The notes below the pieces were generated by a model. The model was not told where the DNA came from and did not search any database. It saw only the letters and a list, made by a program, of their open reading frames with translations. From the NCBI GenBank assembly GCA_047967505.1, contig CM106538.1: 64,000 bases of DNA; one strand, 5' to 3'. Below, one piece after another: positions 22,780-34,093 of this stretch. Numbering within the stretch: position 1 is the stretch's first letter; each line of letters starts with the position of its first letter. The translations under genes were made by a program, and so were the position numbers. The stretch comes from Dipteris shenzhenensis (Eukaryota > Polypodiophyta > Polypodiopsida > Gleicheniales).

Positions 22780-24520
22780 ACATACTTAATGTGCTTCAAA
22801 GTACTTGAAAGTGCTTTAGAGTACTTTTTGAATGTGTTCCAAGGCACTTAACATGCTTTAAAGTACTTGAAAGTGTTTCAATCCACTTTGAAAACACTTT
22901 AAAGAACTATGTAGCTCTCATAAGCACTTTGCTTGATTTTCTCAATAATGCGTGCATAGTGAAATTCTTTATCTATTCCTTTTCTCTGATCATTTCTTAT
23001 ATTTAATATGCCCATGTAGAAAAGATATGAAGTTGCTATGACCACAATTGTAGATGCGGAGGGACAATATTTGTTATCACTTTCTATGGGGAATGTGTTT
23101 CTTGTGGCTTACTATTTAAGGGGGGTGAGAATGTGGTTGGTGTCTAAATGCTTGCATGTAAACACCAATGCCACCCTTTGTGCATTGCTAGCACAAGTAC
23201 ATCCATATCAACATGTGTGAATCCTGGCTAGCCAGACAAACCCAAAGCTTGCCTGCACGGCGGGTTTCTACCCAACCATCAATGTTTAGTGACTATCCTT
23301 GGGGAGAGAAGCTTGCACAGGAGTTTTCATTTGATGTACCAGAAGAGAGTGGAGCCAGTGGGGGTGGGGCAGAGAATGGAGAGTGTTACCAAGAAGGTGG
23401 AGGATAAGACGTCTCCATTCTAAACATGCTTTTTCAATGTGTTAGAAGCACATTAATGCATTTCAAAGTACTTGAAAGTGTGTTTATGCACCTCAAATTC
23501 CTTGGAAGGGATTCCAATCACTTGAAAGGGTTTTTTTTAATTGTTGTTTGTAGCACTTAAAAGCACTTAAATGTGCTAGCAAGCACATTTTAAAACTTAA
23601 AAGAACTTCAAATTCTAGGCACGTGAATTTTCTTTCAGTCATCTAAAGTGCTTTTTCAATGTGTTGGAAAGCACATTAATGCATTCTCAAAGTACTTGAA
23701 AGTGATTTCATGCACCTCATATTGCTTGAAAGTGCTTTGAAGTACTTTGAAGCACTTCAAAATACTTGAAAGTGCTTCAGTGTACTTCAATATACTTTAA
23801 CGTACTTAATGTGCTTCAAAGTACTTGAAAGTGCTTTAGATTTCTTTTTGAATGTGTTGCAAGGTACTTAACATGCTTTAAAGTACTTAAAAGTGTTTCA
23901 ATCCACTTTGAAAACACTTTAAAGAACTATATAGCTCTCATAAGAACTTTGCTTGATTTTCTCAGTAATGTGTGCATAGTGAAATTCTTTATCTAATCCT
24001 TTTCTCTAATCATTTCTTATATTTAATATGCCCATGTAGAAAAGATATGAAGCTGCTATGACCACAGTCGTAGATGCAAAGAGACAATATTTGTTTATAG
24101 AGGCATTATTGCAATAGCTCAAGGTTGGTGACATGTTTAATATAGAGACCACAATCCATAATCCGTATGGGCTCAACATCACTTTCTATGAAGAATGTGT
24201 TTCTTGTGGCTTACTATTCGAGGGGGGTGAGAATGTGGTTGGTGTCTACATGCTTGCATGTAAACATCAATACCACCCTTTGTGCATTGCTAGCACAAGT
24301 ACATCCACATCAACATGTGTGAAGCCTGGCTCTGCTTTAGAGCCAGACAATCCCAGAGTTTGCCTGCATCTGGATTTCTACCCAACCATCAATGTTTAGT
24401 GACTATCCTTGGGGAGAGAATATTGCAGAGGAGTTTTCATTTGATGTATGAGAAGAGAGTGGAGCCACTAGGTGTGGGGCAAAGAATGGAGAGTGTTACC
24501 AAGAAGGTAGAGGATAATAC
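22780..24520 (+). repeat. Direct duplication (about 1.0-1.1 kb period) of a gene fragment
   Basis: 22780-23410 and about 23805-24520 are colinear: a stretch rich in AAGTACTTGAAAGTG-like words, then AT-rich DNA ending in a TGCCCATGTAG acceptor-like site, then coding-like sequence. Copy 1 lacks about 80 bp present in copy 2 (near 24090-24175). Confidence 0.85.
24034..24400 (+). pseudogene. RING-like zinc-finger fragment, unknown gene
   Basis: Read from 24133, the frame gives NIETTIHNPYGLNITF, then CVSCGLLFEGGENVVGV, then LACKHQYHPLCIAS. CxxC followed by a C-x-H-x2-H-x2-C pattern is RING-like, and KHQYHPLC resembles the central GHxFHxxC of RING fingers. The rest of the domain is lost. The shortened copy upstream (about 23025-23290) has the same region without the first half. 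An exon may start after a TAG acceptor at about 24041. The parent gene is not recognised. Confidence 0.45.
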
Positions 24521-26291
24521 TGCTCAAGAGGAGACAGCTCGTTTGAATGATGCAACAAAAGCCAGTGGGTAGGGAAAAGATAATGCAACAGAGAGTGCTA
24601 CCAAGAAGGTCAAGAAGAATACTATTGAGGAGAAGACTACCCATTTGGACCAGGTAGCAAAAGTTGGTGTGGACGCTGCTTTGAAAATACTTAGTGATGT
24701 TAGTTTCGTCCTTGACGCAGAAGTGGAAACCCTTTAGCAATTGGCGACAGACAAGTTTTCAAAGATGAGATGAGGAAGGGGAAAATGATGGTGAAGCTGG
24801 TATCTTGCGTTGTCTTTCTTTGGACTTTGTGGACATATATGAGCAAGACATGCTTGTCTTGTGTCTTGAAACTTGGTGGACATATATGTGTAAGATAGGG
24901 TTTAATGATATTTTTTTAAATGCAGGCGGGCAACACAAGAAAGGAAAAATAGATGCAATAAAGCAAGGACGCAACAATCTAGAAAATGCAGGGAGTTTTG
25001 GACATGTAAAGAAGGGAGAAAAGGATGCCCCTTCCTTCCCAAAATTACTGCTCCCATACCACTTTCCAAGCCTAGGGCCTGTGAAAAGCTTTAGACTAGC
25101 AAGATCCTCGAATGCACCTTCTATGATTTCAAGGGGGTGTGTACATATTATGAGCGGTAACCCTTGAGCGGATTATCTGAGCAACACTCAATGGAGTTAT
25201 ACTTGAATGAATGTTTTTTTATGGAATATCTTTTTTTTTAAACCTCAATCGACAGCGCTCATATTAGCACATGTTTCTTTAATTGATTTTATTGTAAACC
25301 TCTAGGTATTTTTGCAACTTTGGAAGTTGCTAATTTATTGCACATGATAAAAATCTTACTAGGGATTAAAGCTTATGCAAAGATAAGGTCTTATGGATAA
25401 TTTTCGTACTTAGATGTCCAAATTGAGTGACATAAAAATAGCCGTATTGGTCTACTTTAACTTTAATCTTGCATGCATGTACCAAGGTACAAAGAGCCAA
25501 AGACATATACCCTTGGTTTGAATGCTCTCATGATGCAATTGTGTGTATTATATTTGCACATTCATTGTATTTTCTATAAGCCTCAACATGCCAACAAAAT
25601 TAGGACTAGTGGCATTGTTCACTTTTAAGTAGATATGCTTATTAATACCTCCCCTCAAGCTTGTGAGATTGCCAACAATTATTTGTTTTCAATCTTTCTA
25701 AACTCAATAGAGGGACGGATATATATTTTAACAATCAAAGATGTAAACTATGAATTCAGAATTTGTAAACTGCAAACTCTAAATTTAGAGTTCACAAACT
25801 ACAAATTTATCTCTACATTAAGGTATGCGAATTTAGAATTTCCAAATTGTAAATTCAAACCTAAAAATTACAACTTGCAATACATTTCCAAAATAACTAT
25901 GACATGTTCATATTATTAGGTCAAAGAACATTAAAATCACATGATTCAGAAGCCATAATCTATCAATCCATAAGAAGTTAAGGTTTGCATAAGAAGGTAA
26001 TGGCTATCCATCCATAAGAAACTAGGTCTACATGAGATGATAATGAAAACATGAGAAATTAAGTTTTGCATCAATCCATAAAAAGCCAGGACATGCTCTC
26101 TAGACCTCATCAGCCAAGTCATCTATGTAGTCTAGATGTCCATGATGCCTCTCCACCAACTCATAATCGAATGTGCTATCTCTTGCCATTTGGGTAGCCA
26201 CATCTTCTACATAGCAAGGCAGAACACTAAGCCCAATTAGTCAGTATCTAACCATGCTTAAATTATACACATAGATCAAATAAATTACTCA
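24521..26291. other. Non-coding, AT-rich to the right
   Basis: 24521-25170 contains short Lys/Glu-rich open pieces that may continue the dead gene to the left. 25171-26291 is AT-rich. 25740-25890 consists of reiterated words such as AAACTRYAAATTYAGA, a pattern seen again at 28490-28720 inside an intron of the next gene. No gene is supported. Confidence 0.45.
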
Positions 26292-29200
26292 CTAATCAAG
26301 AGGTGCATCAAAGTCATAGTCTGTCTCCTCATCATCTATCATGAGGACTGCTTGACTCACACTTGAAGGCCCTGTCTCTGTGAAGTTGTCTCTAAGCATG
26401 CCTTCTAAGTATCCTATGCAAATGCTCAAGCACAGAGCCTCCAATCGGACACAACAACTCGATGAACATCAACATCATGGAGCTACTCTTCTCCAACCCA
26501 CCATGCCACTGTCCACCCTTTCCCTCTTTTATGCACCGTACACTTGAAGGCAAGTAATGAGTGATGAAATAATTGTCCATGCACACCTTAAGGGATTGGG
26601 AAACTTTATTTGCCCTATCAAGATAGTGATGTGCCTTCTTGCCAATCCTAGAGAACAATAGGATTTGAAAGGCAGTAATCTACATGAAACATAGATTGAA
26701 AAAGTTAATGGAGAAAAATAAAATACGAACAAACAAGAACATGACAATCATGTAAATAGCCAAATGACATACCTTGACACCAAAGCCAACATTATCCGCA
26801 ACATCGATTCAATCTCCCGTCTCCACGATCCATCTACATGTACTAACTATAAGATACCAATAGCTGAATGCAATTCACATAAACAGACATTATCAACTGT
26901 GATATATTGCTCACCTACAAGAAACCTCTAGTCTCATTTGTCTTGCCAAACGCTCAACGAATGAAGTGGATACAGGTGAACACATCACCAATGTCCATTC
27001 ATAATCATCCATCACAGATGAAGCAATAGCAAGTGAGCATGAAATATGCTCCTCATTTAGAATGTTCCATCCAGGGATTCCACTCACTATAGATCGTGTA
27101 GGAAGGTCAATCAAGCAAAAATCCACACTCCATGCATCATTTTTTCCATTGCATGACTTCTTCATGCCACCAAGTTCATGGTAGAAATTTCTTATGATTT
27201 GAAAAGCCCCATCGTACTTGTATTGCTTAACTTCTTTTCCAAGTGATACATAATCATACTCCCAAACTTTGTAGTTTTCTTGTTAGATACGAGTTGCAAA
27301 TGATGAGAAAGTGGACCAAGGAACATAAACCATATCCGTATTACACACTTTCTTGCTAAGAAGAGACTCCTCCTTTCGTGGATCATTGTCTACAATAACA
27401 AAGGACCCTAAATTAAATTTGTAGGAAGCTTCTAATCACTTTGAAACATGAAAGAAAGAGTTATAAGAAAATAGACCTGTGTTAGAAGTGCCCGTTGGTT
27501 TAGGTCTTCCACCTCATTTGTTATTTGGAGTGACATGACTTGCCTTTTGCTTTTCTACTATTGCTTTTTGCTCCTCTTCAAGCCTCTTCTTTTGTGCCTC
27601 ATCCATGTTCCCCGACGAACCCGAGTTTGACTTGCACTCACCTTTTAAATGGCGATCATAAGTTTCCTTCTCTTCCTCAATACATGTTCCAGCCTTCATC
27701 TCGATCCACCAAGGGCAGTGCTTCCTTTCCCACTCCGTAAGCAATATATGACCATCCTTATGCTTATTCTCTCTAAAAATATGAGAGGTGTACATGCAAT
27801 AAGTAACAAGTACAAGCATAGTCCAAGCCTTGCAAATGGATGGTACCACCTTAAGACTCTTATTTGCAGCCAAATAATGGAGATACCTGAATGATTTTTA
27901 GGATAATATAAGAGAATGCAAGGTAATACAAAGATATCTTTCCATTGAATTCGAAAGCCAAAACGCACCTGTAAACCAATCGTCTGCTGGCATTTGTAAG
28001 ATCAACTTGCTTGGATGGAACAACAGCAACTGTCATCAATGAAGCAAAAGGCTCAAACAAAAAAGGCCTGTGTCTCACTATAATGCCATCAAAGTATTCC
28101 AGAATAGAAGGACTGTCTGGAAGTGTAGCTGCACCCTCAATGCTTGATGATTTCATCACTTGGTCAAGCAATCGCCCAGCATCTGTCAAAACATGGTCCA
28201 TCCATACTTCTTTTGCAAGCCAAGGTATGAAACCATGGTCAGTCATAGGCATCCCATAACTCTCCTTTAGATTGTCATCTGCACCGAGAAGAGAAAGAAT
28301 AGATAGTTGCTTTGCCTTGGAACAAGTTGCAATTGATACTTGGTAAAGCTTCTCCAAAGTGATCTTCATTGATTTATCCTCAAATGTTAAATTCAAAAGG
28401 ATATTAAACCACTCCTTGCCATGGGAAGGATTGACTATAGAAAGCATCTGCCAAATAGTAAAGTTTTAGAAGAGACTTTGATACACACAACAAATCATAT
28501 ATTAAGGTTTTCAAAGTACAAACTAAAAATTTGCAAGTTGTAACTATAGATTTATAATTTTCAAATCATATATTATGGTTTATGAGTTGTAAAATTAGAA
28601 TTTGAAAACTATAAATTCAAATTTGCAAACTATAAATTCAAATATCTGAGATATAAAACGTAGAATTTTGTGGAGTACAAATTCAAATTTGTGATCTATA
28701 AATACAAAATTTGGTAAATTGAAAACTTACCCGTGTAATTTTTCTTCGATATGTTGCTCCCACAGTCTTTTTAATCTCATGAATCTTGGACTCTCTCTCA
28801 TCCTTTGGCATGGAAGAATGCAATTTCTTGGATTGAGCCTCAAAATTGGATTTCCATTTCCCCTTTCAACATAAATAGATAATCTCATCATAATGTTATT
28901 GGAACACAAAGCAAAGTCACAAAAAAAGAAAATATATAAACTAAAGAACTAATACTTACAGCAAATACCATCCTCCCAAGAATAGTTTGGGTGAGGGGAT
29001 ACCACACCCTTCGTCCACTCCAACCTCTTTCTGTCTTGCCAACTCAATAGCTTTTTTCTCCTCCTCACTAAAATCTTGAGTAAAATATTGAGCATCACAA
29101 GATACAAGTGTGCTTGTGTGGTACAAATAATCCTTGAGATTAGTAACAACAATTGCATCTTCATTAAGCCTGCAACCATTGACTTAAATGGATCAAAATT

Positions 29201-30054
29201 GGTTTCATTTACAAGCACTTACCATCTCAAGGATTATACAAATAATCCAACCCTCTTGCTCAATATAGTGAACATAAACAACAAGGCTTACAAGTTAAAT
29301 CTTTGTAGAGCAGCAACAAGCTTAAGCTCATCCTTTGCTTCTGGTTCAATAATTTGAGCTTGCACTCTAATGTGTCTAGACTTGATATTTGTGTAAAGCT
29401 CTTCTATGTTTTCCATCCAAGATGCCGTACGATGATTTCCTTCCCACACGAAGAACATTGTGTTTGATAGAAAGCTCCATGGTGTGCCAATTATCTCTGA
29501 TTCAAACTCATCATTAACTAAGCTCCAATTCTTGTCCCAACGTTCTCTTGTGACATCATCAACATCCTTGGAAGTCCCATCAGGCATTTTGATAGATAGA
29601 ATAAAAGACCCTTTTGTCAAAATGTATCCCTCTATTTCAAATGCTCTTTTCAAAATGGTCAAATCATTCCTAATTTGACGCACAACTGGGTTTATGAGAC
29701 AACAACACAAGGGAATTCGAGGAGGTGGAATTTCTTTAGTTACTGTAAGAAGCTCTAAAATATCTACACCTGATGGTCTCTCAACACACTCTAGAATGAT
29801 ATCCTCCACATCATCTTTAACTCCTACTTTGTTGGATGGATCATCTATAGTTTTATCCTTGTTGTCCCCAGGATCCTCAATATCATTTTCAATGTCAACT
29901 TGCGCAAGCTCCTTCAGTTCATTCTTGACCTCTGACTCTTGCTTCTTCCTTTTGCCACTCTACACGTTTGAAGAACTCAATTACAAGATTTGCAAAAATG
30001 CAAACGTGAAATGCAACTAGAAAAAGAAAAAGAAACCAAACTTACTGGAGGCAT
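26292..30054 (-). pseudogene. ParB-like domain plus putative DNA (N6/N4) methylase, nine-exon broken gene
   Basis: Minus-strand exons: 30054-30046, 29959-29292, 29169-28960, 28862-28731, 28447-27969, 27886-27477, 27389-26915, 26833-26773, 26679-26292. All introns have GT donors and AG acceptors and phases agree, giving about 944 codons. A Lys-rich start (SGKRKKQE) is followed by an acidic stretch. Next is a ParB/sulfiredoxin-like region with the hallmark FVWEGNHRTASW (near 29425-29460). After a middle region and an RGGRPKPTG-like basic patch comes a methylase-like part: FCLIDLPT (DPPY-type motif IV, near 27090) and, near the C-terminus, ELLCPIGGSVLE (27-residue region near 26440-26465), the order seen in beta-class methylases. 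Lesions: one-base loss near 29025, TGA 27514, TAA 27283, TGA 26809 and a frameshift near 26435. ParB plus methylase is a phage/prokaryote-type pairing; its origin in a plant is unknown. Confidence 0.65.
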
Positions 30055-30345
30055 TTGTTGCACAACTTTCAATAAGCTCACCTGCACAAGAAGAAAAACA
30101 AATAAATGACACAGTGAAACTATCTTTGAAATGATTAAATGAAAAATGACAGAGTGAAACCATCTTTCAAATGATCAAATAAAAATGCCATTCATAGTTT
30201 TGCCAATGGAAACATCTTTTAAATGATTGAAAAAAATGGAGTCCCTCAATACATTATTCTGATAACGGAATGCAAGTTAAGAATAAACATTTCATGTTAT
30301 GGGTGAGGCTCCCTTCAAGTATAACTAGCAGTGTGTGAAGGCAAG
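30055..30345. other. 5' flank of the ParB-methylase gene
   Basis: AT-rich. A splice acceptor (AG at 30082-30083 on the minus strand) precedes the first coding exon, so a non-coding or short coding exon probably lies further upstream. It was not identified. Confidence 0.45.
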
Positions 30346-30348
30346 ATC

Positions 30349-30371
30349 ATAGTTTCGCTCGCGAAACCATA
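30349..30371. promoter_or_regulatory. Palindrome GTTTCGC-N2-GCGAAAC, copy 1
   Basis: GTTTCGC at 30352-30358 and GCGAAAC at 30361-30367 are perfect 7-bp arms around TC. The symmetry extends outward with one mismatch. It lies about 300 bp upstream of the ParB-methylase start. Confidence 0.7.
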
Positions 30372-30567
30372 TTCAGAGGTATGAACTGATAGCTATAACA
30401 TGTGTGATCCACAAGATTTTGAAGAAGTTTGCACTATATATAATAACTGCGCTCTGGCTCTCGGTAGGCCTTAAAGGAACTGGGCAAGGGGGGGAGGAGC
30501 CAGAGAAACGAAACAGCAAAGGGGGCACGAAACGTTGGATAGGAGGCGTAGGGCAAAAGGCTCAGGA

Positions 30568-30593
30568 TATAGTTTCGCTGGCGAAACCATATC
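30568..30593. promoter_or_regulatory. Palindrome GTTTCGC-N2-GCGAAAC, copy 2
   Basis: Arms at 30572-30578 and 30581-30587 around TG, with extended arms ATATAGTTTCGC and GCGAAACCATAT (one mismatch). Confidence 0.7.
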
Positions 30594-30662
30594 ACTATAG
30601 GAGTGAGAGTCTCTTGTGGTAAGTCAATGATGGAGCGGAGGGAGAGAAAAGAAGGCTCCAAA

Positions 30663-30684
30663 CTAGTTTCGCCAGCGAAACTAG
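30663..30684. promoter_or_regulatory. Palindrome GTTTCGC-N2-GCGAAAC, copy 3
   Basis: Perfect 10-bp arms CTAGTTTCGC and GCGAAACTAG around CA. An extra half-site (GTTTCG) follows at about 30684. Confidence 0.75.
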
Positions 30685-32106
30685 TTTCGAGGTATACAAT
30701 TCGAGGCACAGGGCCTGGAGGAACGCATGGGTAGAGAACGTCCCACCTGGGTTCGGTGATTTCGGGTTCATTACTGCGGTCTTCTCGGGGGCAAAGTTCT
30801 ACGCGCTCATGTATGGAAGCGGGATCTGTGTTTCACGGCAGGACGATGAGCTGGAGAAGGGCGACGACGAACTTTGTTGGGATGGAACACGAAAAGCATT
30901 TGGTGAGGTTCTACTGGCAGAACAGAAATGCAAGGCGGTGTCCACTGCGAGGACCAGGAGATGGAGTCGCCAATGGATGCTCCATCAAAAACGAGCGTAG
31001 TAGTATGCTGCTCCACTCCACCTCCCCCCCAGCGTCTTCTACTTGATGCATTTACCTTCTTTTCACTTTCGCTCTCTCAGGCGAGCGAGTGCGCACTGCT
31101 TTCGCTTCTTCTTTTAACTCTCTCTTGCTCTCTTCTGTTCGTCTTTCTTTGCGCTTTCTGCTCTTCTCTAATTTCGTCGATTGTCAACATCAGGAAGACC
31201 ACGGAAGGCGCGACGGAGGGCTTCCACATGAAGATGACCATATTTGTAGTGCCATAAATCACCCAGAGCAGAGCCAGTAAGAGAAGAGAGGGCGGAGAGT
31301 TTATAGAGCCGCGCAGAGCACTCCAGACAATCTGGCCGGTGGTGTGGTCGCAAATGGTAACAATGGTAACAGTGATGGTGTGGTGGTAACAGCGCATGCC
31401 GTTTTGATAGAAGGTGGAATCCGAGGGATGAGTGCATGCCGTTTTGACAAAAGGTGGAATCCGAGGGATGAGTGCCAGTGAGATGAGTGAGATGAGTGTT
31501 GAGGGTTCCTTTGTAGAGTTGTCGCCAACGAAGACCCTGAAAGTCCCTGAATCATAGTAGGGGAGGGAGTCAATGATCCATTCTCGGTCGGGTGAGCTGG
31601 CGAGAGCAAAGGACGAAAGCTACAGCTGCAGGAGTAGCAGACGCAGTAGTTTTTTACGTCGCTAGGGACACCACAGTGGCTCCTTTGAGTCATACGAAGA
31701 TGCAAAACCCTAATATAAAGGGACCAAAACCCTAGGAGAGCTTGCATGATGTTATTGCATTAAAAATGACTTCCCTTTCATAGGACTGGATACATACTTT
31801 CATTGCTTTCTCACATGTGGGATAACGCATTCTCTTGCTTCGTACAATTGCTCATACATTTCCCTTATCTTATGCTCATAGCACCACAACTCTCAACATA
31901 TTGGATAGTCAATGTGACTAGATTAGACATTTGAATGAGATTCTTTGTAAGAAATAGTCTTGAAGAGCACAAAAAACACTTCAATTGACACATTTTTAGA
32001 TTATAGTTAATGCAGTGAGCTTGACCTTGACCATCTCTCACAAATGGCCTCCCTCCACGGTATTGCAGTCAGTTTCTACTTCACAATAGCCATCATTTGT
32101 GACAGT

Positions 32107-32640
32107 GCACAATGAACGTGTCAAATTCAATAGAAAATGCCCCAAGATCTTGTTCGATCTTCAAGATCTCAAATCCATTTTGGCAATTTCCATACGCTTA
32201 TAAACTAGCACCCTATCCTCATGCTATGGTCATTCCACTTCTCCCAAGAATTCCTATCAACCCATTTTGGCATTTCAATTTCAATACAATCCCAGGGCTA
32301 GGAGAAGGAGAATGTAAGCCATGTGGACAACAATAGAAGACATAAGAAACTTAAGACAACCTACAACAAAGATGCATGAATGCATACACAAGCAATGTAG
32401 CAATGAACGTGTCAAATTCAATAGAAAATGCCCCAAGATCTTGTTCAATCTTCAAGATCCATAACTTTGGCACTTTCCATACGCTTATAAACTAGCACCC
32501 TATCCTCATGCGATGGTCATTCCACTTCTCCCAAGAATTCCTATCAACCCATTCTAGCTTTTCAATTTCAATACAGCCTCAAGGCTAGGAGAAGGAGAAT
32601 GTAAGCCATGTTGGACAACAATAGAAGACGCATGAATGCA
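32107..32640. repeat. Local duplication, period about 291 bp
   Basis: CAATGAACGTGTCAAATTC starts copies near 32109 and 32400. The copies stay colinear to the ATGTAAGCCATG motif, with small indels. Confidence 0.88.
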
Positions 32641-33495
32641 TACACAAGGAATGTAGCAATGAAAGATAGCTATCAATGATGACTAATACTTATGTTTCAT
32701 CCACCCTAAACTAGTGTGTAATTACTACATAGAAGAGCTCGATCCATGATGATCAAGAAACTTGGAGGAAGACCCTCAAAGGACTCTTATACCACTTCCT
32801 ATTTAGATAGTCAAAACCCTTGATTAATCCAAGATAGGCAGACATCCTAACCACTTGTAGCATAACTCCTCATTGCACATACAATCAAGACCATTTCCAT
32901 TGCTTGCACAACCTCAATCTACCCATTCCCAAGCTTTATCACAAGTCATGGAAATGGACAAGGTTTATACCCGAAGAGATTGTGAGATCTCAACTGATTT
33001 CATCCCCAACACCACTTAAATAGCTGCATAATCTGCCCATTTTTTGGTTGGAGACACCCAACACCAATTAAATAGCTGCATAATCTGGCCCATTTTTTGG
33101 TTGGAGACATACTAAATTTTAAAACATAGGGAAGCTCTTGGTAAAGCGAGTGCCAGGTACAGGTGGCAGTGACAACGTTTTGTTAAGATGAGGATTCAAA
33201 AAATAGATTTGGATATACAGGTGTATTCCCTCTTAACTCAAAACCAATCATTCAATAGACCATATGACATCAGTGTAGTCTTGAGCGAACATGGCACACC
33301 TGAAATAGTAAAGTTTCCTACTTTAAAAGGAACAAAATTCCTCCTTTTATTCAAATTTTCCCCTAGGTCTAATCTATATCAATAAAAATCACATATCAAA
33401 ATCAAAGGCCTTCACACCAGGCTGCAAGTAGTAGTTTATGATCCAACTTAAGTCTTGTGCTTTCTTTGTGTAATCCAAGTTTCAACCAACAATAT

Positions 33496-33803
33496 TAGAC
33501 TGTTAATTGACAATTACAGTATGGGGAGACACGCAATACTTTCACAATTCATGAAAGTGATAGGAAACATATTGCATCAAAATATTGTCAACTTTAGGAA
33601 TTATGACTAACATCGATAGGAAGACTGGACACCCTTAATCTATAACCATCACCTACGAAAAAAATTTATTGTGTTGGCTATTAAATAGACTGTTAATTGA
33701 TAATTAGAGAATGGGGAGACGCGGAATACTTTCACAATTATGAAAAGTGATAGGAAACATATTGCATCAAAATATTGTCAGCTTTAGGAATTATAACTGA
33801 AAT
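33496..33803. repeat. Local duplication, period 190 bp
   Basis: TAGACTGTTAATTGA starts copies at 33496 and 33686. Each runs about 117 bp with a few substitutions. Confidence 0.88.
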
Positions 33804-34093
33804 TTATAAAAGGAAATGGCAACCATCACCCACGAAGGAAATAGAACATGACTGAAAGTTATTGACAATATTCATGATTTTGCTTGAAAATTTATCAAGC
33901 AGGAATCTGTGCTACTGTGATCTTACCAACCTAACTGCAATGGAATATTTGATAACATTCATGAACTGCTTGATATTATCCATCAGGAAGCTGCACTACC
34001 TAATCTTACCAATCTGACTGCCATAAAATCACTATTCATGTTGCTGACACCCCTAATTTATATAACTCGGAATAAAGGAAAAGTCCCGTTATT

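Larger units (their letters stand above)
30690..34090. other. Intergenic region between the ParB-methylase gene and KAT
   Basis: 30700-31760 is less AT-rich, with open stretches on both strands (for example a plus-strand frame about 30730-31000) but nothing recognised. A short tandem duplication of about 40 bp, starting GCATGCCGTTTTGA, lies at 31393-31472. 31760-34090 is AT-rich with two local duplications listed separately. No gene seen. Confidence 0.5.

Noticed and set aside
30730-31000. Plus-strand open stretch with coding-like residues
   Set aside because: No family recognised, no splice or start evidence, and both strands are open there.
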